Source: UBA8079 sp049601915 (GTDB taxonomy: Bacteria > Pseudomonadota > Alphaproteobacteria > UBA6615). Taken from it: a stretch of DNA of 64,000 bases. Of the stretch, positions 24,777 through 33,229 are shown one piece after another (position 1 is the first letter of the stretch; each line of letters begins with the position of its first letter). The DNA is taken from contig JBMYRB010000001.1 of the NCBI GenBank assembly GCA_049601915.1, positions 558,001-622,000 on the forward strand, written 5' to 3'. The notes beneath the pieces are model-generated. The model saw only the letters and a program-made list of their open reading frames with translations. It was not told the DNA's origin and ran no database searches. Made by a program: the position numbers and the translations under genes.

Positions 24777-25361
24777 ATGTCACATGCGACAGAGTATTTT
24801 AGGGAAACAGGTGAAATTGCCACCGCGATTGACCACGACCAAATCGACGAATTGGCGGAGGCATTGGCGGTATTGCGCGACGAGGGCGGTCGGTTATTTT
24901 TTCTTGGCGTCGGCGGGTCTGCCGCAAACTGCTCCCATGCCGTAAACGATTTTCGCAAGCTTTGCGGCATTGAAGCCTATGCGCCGACGGACAATGTTTC
25001 GGAGCTGACCGCGCGCACCAACGATGAGGGTTGGGACACCGTCTTCTCCGAGTGGCTCAAAGTCAGCCGAGCAAGCAGTCGGGATATGGTGTTCATCTTT
25101 TCCGTGGGTGGTGGCGATATGGAGAAGAATGTCAGCCCTAACCTAGTTGCTGCGATCGAGGAGGCCCGAGTACGCGGGATGAAGATTACCGGCGTCGTAG
25201 GACGGGCCGGCGGGCATACCAAGCAGGTGGGAGATATTGTGGTTGTCGTTCCGACCGTTCACGAAGAACGAGTCACCCCTCACACGGAAGCGTTCCAGGC
25301 TGTCGTATGGCACTGTCTGGTTTCGAACCCCAAGCTGCAGATTAGCAGTACGAAATGGTAG
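24777..25361 (+). CDS. gmhA: SIS-domain isomerase, GmhA-like
   Basis: This 194-residue protein has one sugar-isomerase (SIS) domain. FFLGVGGSAANCSHAVNDF holds the phosphosugar-binding Ser, and FIFSVGGGDMEKNVSPNL and GVVGRAGGHTKQVGDIVVVV follow in the family's order. GmhA converts sedoheptulose 7-phosphate to D-glycero-D-manno-heptose 7-phosphate. Length and neighbours fit this, although the terminal VTPHTEAFQAVVWH differs in detail from housekeeping GmhA (usual HxxEL-type residues). It lies between the GmhB-like and transaldolase genes, with an AT-rich 120-base gap after it. Confidence 0.85.
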   Translation: MSHATEYFRETGEIATAIDHDQIDELAEALAVLRDEGGRLFFLGVGGSAANCSHAVNDFRKLCGIEAYAPTDNVSELTARTNDEGWDTVFSEWLKVSRASSRDMVFIFSVGGGDMEKNVSPNLVAAIEEARVRGMKITGVVGRAGGHTKQVGDIVVVVPTVHEERVTPHTEAFQAVVWHCLVSNPKLQISSTKW

Positions 25362-25484
25362 TTTGAGCTTTGCAATTACGGGTTTGTTGTAATTCAGAGC
25401 TGTTGTGATTTGAAGGGCGAGGCGCTCAAGGCGTCGCGGTGGGGAAAATAACCGCCGCCATATTTTTATAACGGGAGGGAATCT

Positions 25485-26219
25485 GTGAGCATCAACGATT
25501 TGGCCATCAAAATTTTTGCCGATGGCGCAGATGTGGAAAGTATGAAGGCCTTGTATGTGGATTCGCGTATCAAGGGTTTCACCACCAACCCGACGCTAAT
25601 GCGGGCGGCGGGAGTCAATGATTATCAAGGCTTTGCCAAGGTCGTTCTGGAGGCGATTCCGGATCGCCCGGTTTCCTTCGAGGTTTTCGCCGATGAGTTC
25701 GATGAGATGGAGGCACAGGCGCTTGAGATCGCGAGCTGGGGTTCCAATGTTAACGTGAAGATCCCAGTAACCAACTCCACCGGTGAGTTCAGCGGCCCCC
25801 TTATCGCGCGCCTGTCGCGTGCTGGCGTCGTTTGCAACGTGACAGCAATGTTCACGATGGAGCAGGTCATGGCAGTGGCGGAGGCCTTGGCACCGGGCAC
25901 GCCAGCGATCCTGTCGGTTTTTGCCGGCCGCATCGCCGATAGCGGAATCGATCCACTGCCGATCATGACCGAGGCGGCGAGCCATCTCTCTCACGTGCGG
26001 CCTTTAGCAGAGCTTCTGTGGGCCAGCCCACGTGAACTGCTCAATATTTTTCAAGCTGATCAGGCCGGATGTCACATTATTACTGTGTCGCCCGATCTTC
26101 TGAAAAAGCTGGCCTTGGTTGGCAAGGATCAGGATGCATACTCTCTGGAAACGGTGCGAATGTTCTATGACGACGCCACCGCTGCGGAATACTCAATCAA
26201 AGTCAGTAAGTGCTTATGA
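25485..26219 (+). CDS. Transaldolase-family protein
   Basis: This 244-residue (alpha/beta)8 aldolase carries the Schiff-base Lys in NVNVKIPVTNSTG, the start motif KIFADGADVESM and the substrate motif GFTTNPTLMRAAG. It is closer in length to fructose-6-phosphate aldolase/small transaldolases (about 215-240) than to TalB (about 316). The start is GTG with a good GGGAGG seven bases before it. Within this operon it likely supplies or tailors the ketose phosphate, such as sedoheptulose 7-phosphate, that the GmhA-like isomerase uses. The 123-base gap upstream could hold a secondary promoter, though none is clear. Confidence 0.88.
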   Translation: MSINDLAIKIFADGADVESMKALYVDSRIKGFTTNPTLMRAAGVNDYQGFAKVVLEAIPDRPVSFEVFADEFDEMEAQALEIASWGSNVNVKIPVTNSTGEFSGPLIARLSRAGVVCNVTAMFTMEQVMAVAEALAPGTPAILSVFAGRIADSGIDPLPIMTEAASHLSHVRPLAELLWASPRELLNIFQADQAGCHIITVSPDLLKKLALVGKDQDAYSLETVRMFYDDATAAEYSIKVSKCL

Positions 26220-26281
26220 AGCGTGGAGCTTAGTTTGGCCGCGCCGTTGAACCTCTAAAGACAGACAAACGGATTTAAATA

Positions 26282-27283
26282 ATGCTGAAGAATGTAATCG
26301 TGACCGGGGGCGGCGGATATGTCGGGCATGCTCTTGTGCCTCGCCTGCTCGAGTCGGGGCACAATGTCACCGTCTATGACATCATGTATTTTAAAAATAG
26401 TCTGCCGACGGACAACCCGAATTTGACCGTCGTGAAGGGTGATATTCGCGATACCACTAAGCTCGCAGAATGTTTCAAAGGGCAGGATGCTGTACTCCAT
26501 CTTGCTTGCATTTCGAACGACGCCAGCTTTGAGCTCAATGAAGATCTGTCGAAGACTATAAACTACGACTGCTTCGAACCGATGGTGGTTGCTGCAAAAA
26601 ATTCTGGCGTGAGACGTTTCATCTATGCCTCCTCCAGCTCGGTCTACGGCGTTAGCGATTCGCCGAATGTTACCGAGGAGCACCCGCTGGTGCCGCTAAC
26701 GCTCTACAACAAGTTTAAGGGCATGTGCGAACCGCTTTTAAAAAAGCATATGGCCGAGGGTTTTACTTGCGTCATCATCCGGCCAGCGACGATCTGCGGC
26801 CACTCTAACCGGACGCGGCTCGATCTCTCCGTAAATATTCTTACTAATCATGCCGTCACAAAGGGTAAAATTACAGTCTTCGGCGGCACGCAAATGCGCC
26901 CCAACCTGCATATAGACGACATGGTGGACGCCTATGAGGTGATGCTTGCCGCACCGCACGAAAAAGTGCAGGGCGAAGTGTTCAACATCGGGTTCGAGAA
27001 TCATTCTATTATGGATATCGCGTTGTTCGTGAAGAAGGTGGTCGAGGAAGAGTTCCCCGAAAATGGCGAGATCGGTATCGAAGTCACACCAAATGACGAC
27101 AACCGTTCGTATCATGTCAATTCCGACAAGGTGACGCGGGTACTTGGTTTCGAGCCCAAGCGGTCGATTGAGTATGCGGTTCGCGATCTATGCGATGCTT
27201 TTCGTCAAGGTAAGTTGCCCAACAGTTTCGACGATGACGGGTATTACAACGTCCGTACGATGAAGAAGCTCGGCGCGAGATGA
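26282..27283 (+). CDS. NAD-dependent sugar epimerase/dehydratase (extended SDR)
   Basis: This 333-residue enzyme has the Rossmann loop VTGGGGYVGHALVPRLL, an acidic residue after it (VYDIMYF), AVLHLACISND, and the active-site set ASSSSVYG with YNKFK (Tyr and Lys). The epimerase-type Ser and hydrophobic residue in SSSSVYG, rather than T-S/D-E, argues for epimerase or reductase rather than dehydratase. The substrate is presumably the NDP-sugar of this operon. Its stop overlaps the start of the next SDR gene by four bases (ATGA), which points to translational coupling. Confidence 0.85.
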   Translation: MLKNVIVTGGGGYVGHALVPRLLESGHNVTVYDIMYFKNSLPTDNPNLTVVKGDIRDTTKLAECFKGQDAVLHLACISNDASFELNEDLSKTINYDCFEPMVVAAKNSGVRRFIYASSSSVYGVSDSPNVTEEHPLVPLTLYNKFKGMCEPLLKKHMAEGFTCVIIRPATICGHSNRTRLDLSVNILTNHAVTKGKITVFGGTQMRPNLHIDDMVDAYEVMLAAPHEKVQGEVFNIGFENHSIMDIALFVKKVVEEEFPENGEIGIEVTPNDDNRSYHVNSDKVTRVLGFEPKRSIEYAVRDLCDAFRQGKLPNSFDDDGYYNVRTMKKLGAR

Positions 27284-28287
27284 CTGGAAGGTCCATTGCC
27301 GTTGTGACCGGTGGTGCCGGCTTTATTGGTAGCCACATGGTGGATGTTTTGGTTGACCGAGGTTTTGACGTGCGCGTGATCGACAACCTTGTCGGTGGAC
27401 GCGAGCACAACTTGGCCCATCACGAGGGTGCTGGCCGGGTGACGCTCCGTCGTGGCGACATTTGCGATATCACGCCCGACGATCCATTGTTCAAGGACGC
27501 GCGATACGTTTTTCACTTTGCTGGTATCGGCGATATTGTGCCCTCGATTGAAAGACCCGTTGATTACATGTCTACCAACGTCATGGGCACTGTTCGGGTG
27601 CTGGAGGCAGCCCGCAACACCAATGGCGGGCGAGGTGTGGATCGGCTGGTTTATGCGGCTTCGTCATCCTGTTACGGGCTTGCCCGGACACCAACTGATG
27701 AATCGCATCCGATTGATCCGAAATATCCCTATGCATTGTCGAAATTTCAGGGTGAACAGGCTGCCCTCCACTGGCACGAAGTTTACGGTTTGCCAGTCAA
27801 TTCAATTCGCATTTTCAATGCCTATGGCATGCGGTCTCGCACCTCGGGGGCCTATGGTGCGGTCTTCGGCGTATTTCTGCGTCAAAAGCTGGCCGGTGAA
27901 CCGTTCACCGTGGTGGGCGACGGGGAACAGACGCGAGATTTCTTGTATGTGACCGATGTAGCTGAGGCATTTCTCGCCGCCGCAGAGACTGAGCAGCTTG
28001 GAGAGATATACAATCTTGGCGCCGGCAAACCGCAATCAGTTAACCGCCTGGTCGAACTTTTGGGCGGTGAGGTGGTGCGTATACCGAAGCGACCGGGTGA
28101 ACCTGACTGCACGCATGCGGATATCGGTAAGATCACTGCGGCAACCGGCTGGAAGCCGAAGGTTTCTTTTGATGAAGGTGTCGCAAAAGTGATTGCAAAT
28201 ATTGACTACTGGCGCGACGCGCCATTATGGAGCCCTGATTCCATAAATCAGGCCACGAAAACTTGGTTCCTTCACATGAAAGACTAG
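27280..28287 (+). CDS. NAD-dependent sugar epimerase, WbpP/GalE-like
   Basis: This 335-residue extended SDR carries VTGGAGFIGSHMVDVLV at residues 9-25, the FHFAGIGDIVPSIERP loop, the catalytic ASSSCYG with YALSK, and NLGAGKPQSVNRLVELLGG near the end. This is the pattern of UDP-sugar 4-epimerases and related C4/C5 epimerases. The gene overlaps its upstream SDR by four bases and is five bases before the HldE-like gene. Two different epimerases next to each other suggest multiple inversions on one sugar or two sugars made in parallel. Confidence 0.86.
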   Translation: MTGRSIAVVTGGAGFIGSHMVDVLVDRGFDVRVIDNLVGGREHNLAHHEGAGRVTLRRGDICDITPDDPLFKDARYVFHFAGIGDIVPSIERPVDYMSTNVMGTVRVLEAARNTNGGRGVDRLVYAASSSCYGLARTPTDESHPIDPKYPYALSKFQGEQAALHWHEVYGLPVNSIRIFNAYGMRSRTSGAYGAVFGVFLRQKLAGEPFTVVGDGEQTRDFLYVTDVAEAFLAAAETEQLGEIYNLGAGKPQSVNRLVELLGGEVVRIPKRPGEPDCTHADIGKITAATGWKPKVSFDEGVAKVIANIDYWRDAPLWSPDSINQATKTWFLHMKD

Positions 28288-28291
28288 CCGG

Positions 28292-29845
28292 ATGATGGAC
28301 GAAGTTAGCGAATCATATGTTTCACATAAAATTAAGACGCGCCAAGAACTCTCTGAAATTCTTGGTCCCCGGCCGCGCGCAAAAAAAGTAATCATGTGCC
28401 ACGGTGCCTTCGATGTAGTTCATCCGGGCCACGTGCGCCATATGCTTTATGCCAAGAGCAAGGCCGATATCTTGGTCTGTAGCCTGACCGCGGATGAGTA
28501 CATTATGAAGGCCGACATGCGACCTTACGTGCCGCAGGAGCTGCGAGCCATAAACCTGTCGGCGTTCGAAGTAGTCGATTACGTGATCATCGACACCGAG
28601 CCGACGCCATTGTCGAATTTGGAGGCGCTACAGCCCGATTTTTTCGCGAAGGGTTATGAATACACTGCCGGGCAGGTTCACCCCAAAACCCGTGAAGAGA
28701 TGGATGTTCTAGAATCTTATGGTGGGGAGATGATTTTCACGCCCGGAGATATCGTTTATTCATCGTCGGCGCTGCTAAACCTCGCCGCCCCCCAGATAGC
28801 GCCTGAGAAGCTGTGGGTTTTGATGGAGGGCGAGAAGATCAGCTTCGACGATTTACGTGAAACGCTGGACGGGTTTTCCGACCTTCGGGTTCATGTCTTG
28901 GGTGATACGATCATCGACACTTATACTAATTGCGACGTAATTGGCGGCATAACCAAGACACCTACTATTTCAGTCCGTTACAACACAAAGACAGATTATG
29001 TCGGCGGCGCCGGCATAGTCGCTAAACATTTGCGCGCGACCGGCGCCAGCGTCGCTTTCTCTACGGTGTTGGGCGATGATATATATCGCGATTTTGTGCT
29101 CGAGGATCTAAATGCCGCCGGAGTGGAATGTCACGCGATCGTGGATAGCACCCGACCGACCACCAACAAGAATGCGATCATCGCGGACGGTTACCGCATG
29201 CTAAAGATTGACACGCTTGATAACCGTTCAATATCCCAGCAACGGTGCGAAAAGCTGGCAAATCAGATTTCTGAAATACCGTCAGATATTGTCGTGTTCA
29301 GCGACTTTCGTCATGGAATATTCAATCGCGATACCATTTTTCATCTAAGCGATGCCATTCCCGAGGGTGTGTTCCGGGTTGCCGACAGCCAGGTCGCCAG
29401 CCGATGGGGAAATATTCTGGAATTCCAGAATTTCGATCTGATTACGCCAAACGAGCGCGAGGCACGATTCTCGCTGGGTGACCAGGATTCGGTCGTCCGC
29501 CCTCTGGCGACCGAGCTGTTCAAGCAGGCAAATTGTAAGACGCTGATGATGAAATTGGGCGAACGTGGCATTCTCACTTACCGTACTCGTCCAAAAACCG
29601 ACTTGCGGACAGTGATCGTGCTCGACCACTTCGTGGACGAGCTGAAAGATCCTGTTGGTGCCGGAGATGCACTGCTGGCTTATGCGTCATTATCGCTAAA
29701 ATCGACGGGCAATGAAGGCATTGCAACGATCCTAGGTTCTCTCGCCGCAGCGGTCGAATGTGAGCACGATGGCAATATTCCGGTCCAACCTTCGGACGTT
29801 CGCAAGAAGATAGATGTTCTTGATCGTCATCTTCGATACGGCTGA
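28292..29845 (+). CDS. HldE-like bifunctional enzyme with reversed domain order
   Basis: Residues about 30-165 form a nucleotidyltransferase of the cytidylyltransferase-like type, with MCHGAFDVVHPGHVRHM giving the HxGH motif. Residues about 195-515 form a PfkB/ribokinase-type kinase with VLGDTIIDTY, YVGGAGIVAKHL and the late DPVGAGDALLAYASL, in which Asp is the catalytic base. E. coli HldE has kinase first and transferase second, so the order is inverted here. Together the halves would phosphorylate heptose 7-phosphate at C1 and, after the GmhB-like phosphatase, attach a nucleotide. The 517 residues exceed HldE's roughly 477. It sits between a GalE-like gene and an oxidoreductase with gaps of only a few bases. 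Confidence 0.87.
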   Translation: MMDEVSESYVSHKIKTRQELSEILGPRPRAKKVIMCHGAFDVVHPGHVRHMLYAKSKADILVCSLTADEYIMKADMRPYVPQELRAINLSAFEVVDYVIIDTEPTPLSNLEALQPDFFAKGYEYTAGQVHPKTREEMDVLESYGGEMIFTPGDIVYSSSALLNLAAPQIAPEKLWVLMEGEKISFDDLRETLDGFSDLRVHVLGDTIIDTYTNCDVIGGITKTPTISVRYNTKTDYVGGAGIVAKHLRATGASVAFSTVLGDDIYRDFVLEDLNAAGVECHAIVDSTRPTTNKNAIIADGYRMLKIDTLDNRSISQQRCEKLANQISEIPSDIVVFSDFRHGIFNRDTIFHLSDAIPEGVFRVADSQVASRWGNILEFQNFDLITPNEREARFSLGDQDSVVRPLATELFKQANCKTLMMKLGERGILTYRTRPKTDLRTVIVLDHFVDELKDPVGAGDALLAYASLSLKSTGNEGIATILGSLAAAVECEHDGNIPVQPSDVRKKIDVLDRHLRYG

Positions 29846-29847
29846 GA

Positions 29848-30807
29848 GTGACGTTTGCTATGCGGGTAATTGTCGTCGGTCTGGGAGTGCAGGGATATAA
29901 ACGGCGAGAAATCGCAGGGGATGACGTTGTTGCTGTTATCGACCCTATAAACACCGATGCCGACTTTCGTAGTGTCGAAGATGTCCCGCTTGAAACATAC
30001 GATGCGGCGCTGGTTTGTACACCCGATGACGCAAAAAATTCGTTGCTGACCTATCTGCTAACTGCGGGTAAGCATGTCTTGGTAGAAAAGCCGTTACTTG
30101 CGGGCGACGGGGTGTCATTAACCGCCTTGCGGACGCTCGCCAAAGACAACAGTGTGCTTTGCTACACGGCCTATAATCACCGGTTCGAGCCGCATTTTGT
30201 CAACATGCGAGATACTCTGGTATCGGGCGCGCTGGGGAAAATATATTCAGTTCGCATGTTTTATGGTAACGGTACGGCGAGCTTGGTTCGTGCGTCGCCA
30301 TGGCGCGACAGCGGGGCTGGCGTGCTTCCGGACCTCGGCTCGCATTTGCTTGACACATTGTTGTTCTGGTTCGGAGATATTCCCGGCGCACCCAAATTTG
30401 AGCTCTGGTCCGCCAATCGGTTCGAGAACCGCGCGTTCGACCACCTAAGTTTCGGCGCCCAGCCCGAAGGCACACTGCCGCTGATGCAGCTTGAAATGAC
30501 CCTGATGTCGTGGCGCAATCATTTCTACGCCGATGTCTTCGCAGAGAAGGGCAGCGCCCACATCCGCTCGCTTTGTAAATGGGGCCCATCGAGCTTCTTT
30601 GTCCGTGACCGCAAGCTGCCGTCTGGCCGGCCAGATGAGAAATCGCATACCTTGATTCAATCCGATCCGACTTGGGCGCATGAATATGACTATTTCAGGC
30701 GATGCGCAGTTGGGCCCGCTCCTGCGGAAGCGACAAATATCGACAACGATATTCGAATAAATGAGGTCTTGTCGGCAATGATAGCAGTTTCGGGGGTGGA
30801 TTCCTGA
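29848..30807 (+). CDS. Gfo/Idh/MocA-family oxidoreductase
   Basis: This 319-residue protein begins with a Rossmann fold (VIVVGLGVQGYKRREI) and has the family motif HVLVEKPLL, with the Lys that supports catalysis. The C-terminal part contains DLGSHLLDTLLFWFGDIP, the usual Gly-x-His element. It should use a tightly bound NAD to oxidise or reduce a hydroxyl on a sugar or sugar nucleotide. An internal Met at 29860 (MRVIVVG) may be the true start. It overlaps the following methyltransferase gene by one base. Confidence 0.86.
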   Translation: MTFAMRVIVVGLGVQGYKRREIAGDDVVAVIDPINTDADFRSVEDVPLETYDAALVCTPDDAKNSLLTYLLTAGKHVLVEKPLLAGDGVSLTALRTLAKDNSVLCYTAYNHRFEPHFVNMRDTLVSGALGKIYSVRMFYGNGTASLVRASPWRDSGAGVLPDLGSHLLDTLLFWFGDIPGAPKFELWSANRFENRAFDHLSFGAQPEGTLPLMQLEMTLMSWRNHFYADVFAEKGSAHIRSLCKWGPSSFFVRDRKLPSGRPDEKSHTLIQSDPTWAHEYDYFRRCAVGPAPAEATNIDNDIRINEVLSAMIAVSGVDS

Positions 30808-31487
30808 TGTCTGAATTCAACCTTCTCGGAGCTCCGCCACAAATCACGCGCGATGTCGGCGAACGGATGCGTAACAAGGAGCGCAACCGGCCGCTCGCAC
30901 TTAAGTTTGACGTTGAATATTTTGATGGTACACGCGATCAGGGGTATGGGGGCTATGTCTATGACGGTCGCTGGGTGCCGGTCGCAAAAACCGTCGTCGA
31001 ACGTTATGGCTTGAAACCAGGTGACCGGGTACTCGACGTCGGCTGTGCGAAGGGTTTTCTGATGAAGGATCTCGCCGATGTGCTGCCTGGGCTTGAGGTC
31101 TGGGGGATAGACATTTCACGGTACGCGATCGAGCACTGCCACCCGGATGTTTCAGGCCGCATTTTGCGCGGAGGTTGCAACGCGCTGCCCTTTGCTGATG
31201 CCAGCTTCCAGGCGGTGTTGGGTATAAATGTCGTGCACAATCTGGAACCGCCTGGCGTAGTGCAGGCCTTGCGTGAAATAGAGCGGGTCGGAGATTCCGG
31301 CCGCGCTTTCGTGCAAGTCGACGCCTACCGAAATGACGATGAATTGGAAATTTTCGAAGCTTGGATGCTGACAGCTAAAACCTATTGCAAGCCCCATGAA
31401 TGGGAATCGATTTTCCGCGAAGCCAACTATACCGGCGATTATTTTTGGACCATTCTTGAATGCGGTTCCCAGACCATCAAAACGTAA
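30807..31487 (+). CDS. Class I SAM-dependent methyltransferase
   Basis: This 226-residue methyltransferase carries motif I VLDVGCAKGFLMKDL, then LEVWGIDISRYAIEHC with an acidic post-I residue, GGCNALPFADASFQAVLGIN, and VQALREIERVGDSGRAFVQV. It should methylate a sugar O, N or C atom in this pathway, but the substrate is not readable. It overlaps the Gfo/Idh gene by one base. A segment before motif I (EYFDGTRDQGYGGY) is shared with methyltransferases in other polysaccharide clusters. Confidence 0.85.
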   Translation: MSEFNLLGAPPQITRDVGERMRNKERNRPLALKFDVEYFDGTRDQGYGGYVYDGRWVPVAKTVVERYGLKPGDRVLDVGCAKGFLMKDLADVLPGLEVWGIDISRYAIEHCHPDVSGRILRGGCNALPFADASFQAVLGINVVHNLEPPGVVQALREIERVGDSGRAFVQVDAYRNDDELEIFEAWMLTAKTYCKPHEWESIFREANYTGDYFWTILECGSQTIKT

Positions 31488-31518
31488 TCGCGGACGACGC
31501 CGTGTCGACTGCGGAGGC

Positions 31519-32058
31519 ATGATGATGCCACCGAAAATTCGCTCTCTTGGCGACATGCTGGAAACGAAATATCTGCGTATCGAGCATGTTCACGCCCAGT
31601 TTGAGGGGTTCAACAAAGATTATCATATTGTTCGTTTTTACAGACGTGTCGGTATCGTCTTGCTGGAGGAAGATCGGGTCATGCTGGTGCGACAGTGGCG
31701 GCTGTTGCCTCGCGCACTCGTGTGGGAGTTGCCTGGCGGTACCGTGGAGGATGACGAAGATCCGATAGAGGCCGCCGTCCGCGAAACCGAAGAGGAAACA
31801 GGGATCCGTTGTGGCCCACTTGAGCCGCTTGTTGTCTACTATCCTGGTCTCGACAATGTGGACAACGCAACGTATGTCTATATTTGTCGTAAATTCTCGG
31901 AAACCGGCGGTTTTTCGCCTCAACAAGATGAAATTGTCGAGCGCCGTTGGATCGGCATGTCGGAGGCGCTCGATATGGTTTTCCGAAACGAGATTACTGA
32001 CGCTATGACGGTTGCAGGGTTGACCGCTTGCGTTGCAAAACAGGCCCACCAGAATTGA
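31519..32058 (+). CDS. Nudix hydrolase
   Basis: This roughly 180-residue enzyme has the Nudix box GGTVEDDEDPIEAAVRETEE followed by ETGI, matching GX5EX7REUXEEXGU. The upstream portion (RRVGIVLLEEDRVMLVRQWR, then WELPGG) is typical of ADP-sugar pyrophosphatases. The open frame reaches back to 31396 inside the methyltransferase gene, but GGAGG at 31513-31517 points to one of the ATGs at 31519-31525, the last having best spacing. In a sugar operon it may hydrolyse a nucleotide sugar by-product or trim a diphosphate intermediate. Confidence 0.86.
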   Translation: MMMPPKIRSLGDMLETKYLRIEHVHAQFEGFNKDYHIVRFYRRVGIVLLEEDRVMLVRQWRLLPRALVWELPGGTVEDDEDPIEAAVRETEEETGIRCGPLEPLVVYYPGLDNVDNATYVYICRKFSETGGFSPQQDEIVERRWIGMSEALDMVFRNEITDAMTVAGLTACVAKQAHQN

Positions 32059-32077
32059 TGTTGGGGGGGGCGGGGCG

Positions 32078-32096
32078 GTGTTTTAAAATAAAACAC
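32078..32096. other. 8-base-pair AT-rich hairpin between the Nudix and dehydratase genes
   Basis: GTGTTTTA, AAA, TAAAACAC forms a perfect inverted repeat. It lies 20 bases after the Nudix stop and follows a run of G. It lacks a clear T-tract, so it could be a weak terminator, a processing site or an mRNA stabiliser. Confidence 0.35.
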
Positions 32097-32160
32097 TCGT
32101 ACGATCACACTGAATTTGGCTTTATACGGGCCCTGTATTTCAACGGTACTTGGGCATTAA

Positions 32161-33168
32161 GTGGGAGTGGCAAATAAAATGAAATCATACGTTCTGCTAG
32201 GAGGTGCCGGGGTTTTTGCGGTGCATACGGCCAAGTACCTGCTGGAACAGAGTCACGTTGAACGTGTCGTCTGCGTAGGCCGCAATCCACGCAATCTCCC
32301 AGCCTTCACGCTCGATATCGGTAAGGGCGATCCGCGCTACCGCTATGAGCAAATCCATATGGTGCTCGAGCAGGACCGCCTGTTCGAACTGTTGGACGAG
32401 GAGAAGCCGGATATCGTCATTAATTATGCAGCGCTGGCGTATGCGACCTCGTGGGAAAAATCATTCCGCTACTACGAAACCAATGTCGTCGCGGTTGCGA
32501 AGATCTGTGAAGATTTAATGAAGCGCGACTACCTGAAACGCTTTCTGCAGATTGGTACCTCGGAGCTTTATGGCTCTAACGACGAACCGGTGCCGGAAAG
32601 CTGGCCGCTGAACCCGACCAGCCCTTATGCTGTTTCCAAGATGGCCGCTGATCTGCATCTGGAGACGCTGTGGGCGGTCAAGCAGTTTCCGATGAACATC
32701 ATTCGTCCGTCCAACGCCTACGGGCCGGGGCAGTATCTTTATCGCATTCTGCCCAAGGCCGTGCTGAGCGGGTTGGCCGGTCAGAAATTTCCACTCCATG
32801 GCGGCGGTTCGGTGCGAAAATCATATATCCATGCACGCGACCTAGCGCGGGCGATATACCTGATCTGCGAAAACGCACCATTCGGCAAGACCTACAATGC
32901 CGGGTCCGAAGAGCCGTGCTCGATGCGGTATCTTGTCGAGTTGGTTGCTGAAGAGCTGGGTATTCCGTTCGAGGAGTTTGCGGAGGTAACCCCCGGTCGT
33001 GTTGGCGAGGACGCGCAATATTGGCTGGATTCGTCCCTGATCAAAAAGGATTTGGGCTGGGAACCGGAGATAGATTTGCGCGCGGGCGTCCGCGATATGA
33101 TTGAATGGGGCCGCCATTACCTGCCTCAGATTCAGGAAGCTGCCACCGAGTTTACGCTCCGGGCCTGA
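32161..33168 (+). CDS. NDP-sugar 4,6-dehydratase-like SDR
   Basis: This 335-residue extended SDR has LLGGAGVFAVHTAKYLL as an atypical Rossmann loop (GGAGVFAV in place of GGAGFIGS), NYAALAYATSWEKS, and the full dehydratase triad QIGTSELYGS (Thr-Ser-Glu) with YAVSK. It therefore keeps the catalytic Glu that the GMD-like protein at 23103 lacks. The frame starts at a GTG at 32161; the ATG at 32179 (MKSYVLLGG) is an equally good start. The following E1 alpha gene begins about 60 bases later. I expect 4,6-dehydration of an NDP-sugar, giving a 4-keto-6-deoxy product for the aminotransferases or the thiamine enzyme. Confidence 0.85.
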   Translation: MGVANKMKSYVLLGGAGVFAVHTAKYLLEQSHVERVVCVGRNPRNLPAFTLDIGKGDPRYRYEQIHMVLEQDRLFELLDEEKPDIVINYAALAYATSWEKSFRYYETNVVAVAKICEDLMKRDYLKRFLQIGTSELYGSNDEPVPESWPLNPTSPYAVSKMAADLHLETLWAVKQFPMNIIRPSNAYGPGQYLYRILPKAVLSGLAGQKFPLHGGGSVRKSYIHARDLARAIYLICENAPFGKTYNAGSEEPCSMRYLVELVAEELGIPFEEFAEVTPGRVGEDAQYWLDSSLIKKDLGWEPEIDLRAGVRDMIEWGRHYLPQIQEAATEFTLRA

Positions 33169-33229
33169 TAGTGATGGACCGCTATACGCCGCCCCTCCTC
33201 CCTCTGGTATGAAAAGGACTTGGGAAAAT

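Noticed and set aside
25362..25484. A promoter before the transaldolase
   Set aside because: The gap is AT-rich, but I could not find a -35/-10 pair with sensible spacing; the genes may simply be cotranscribed.
33101..33229. The upstream extension of the E1 alpha frame
   Set aside because: It overlaps the end of the dehydratase gene, is Pro/Ser-rich and does not resemble E1 alpha N-termini.
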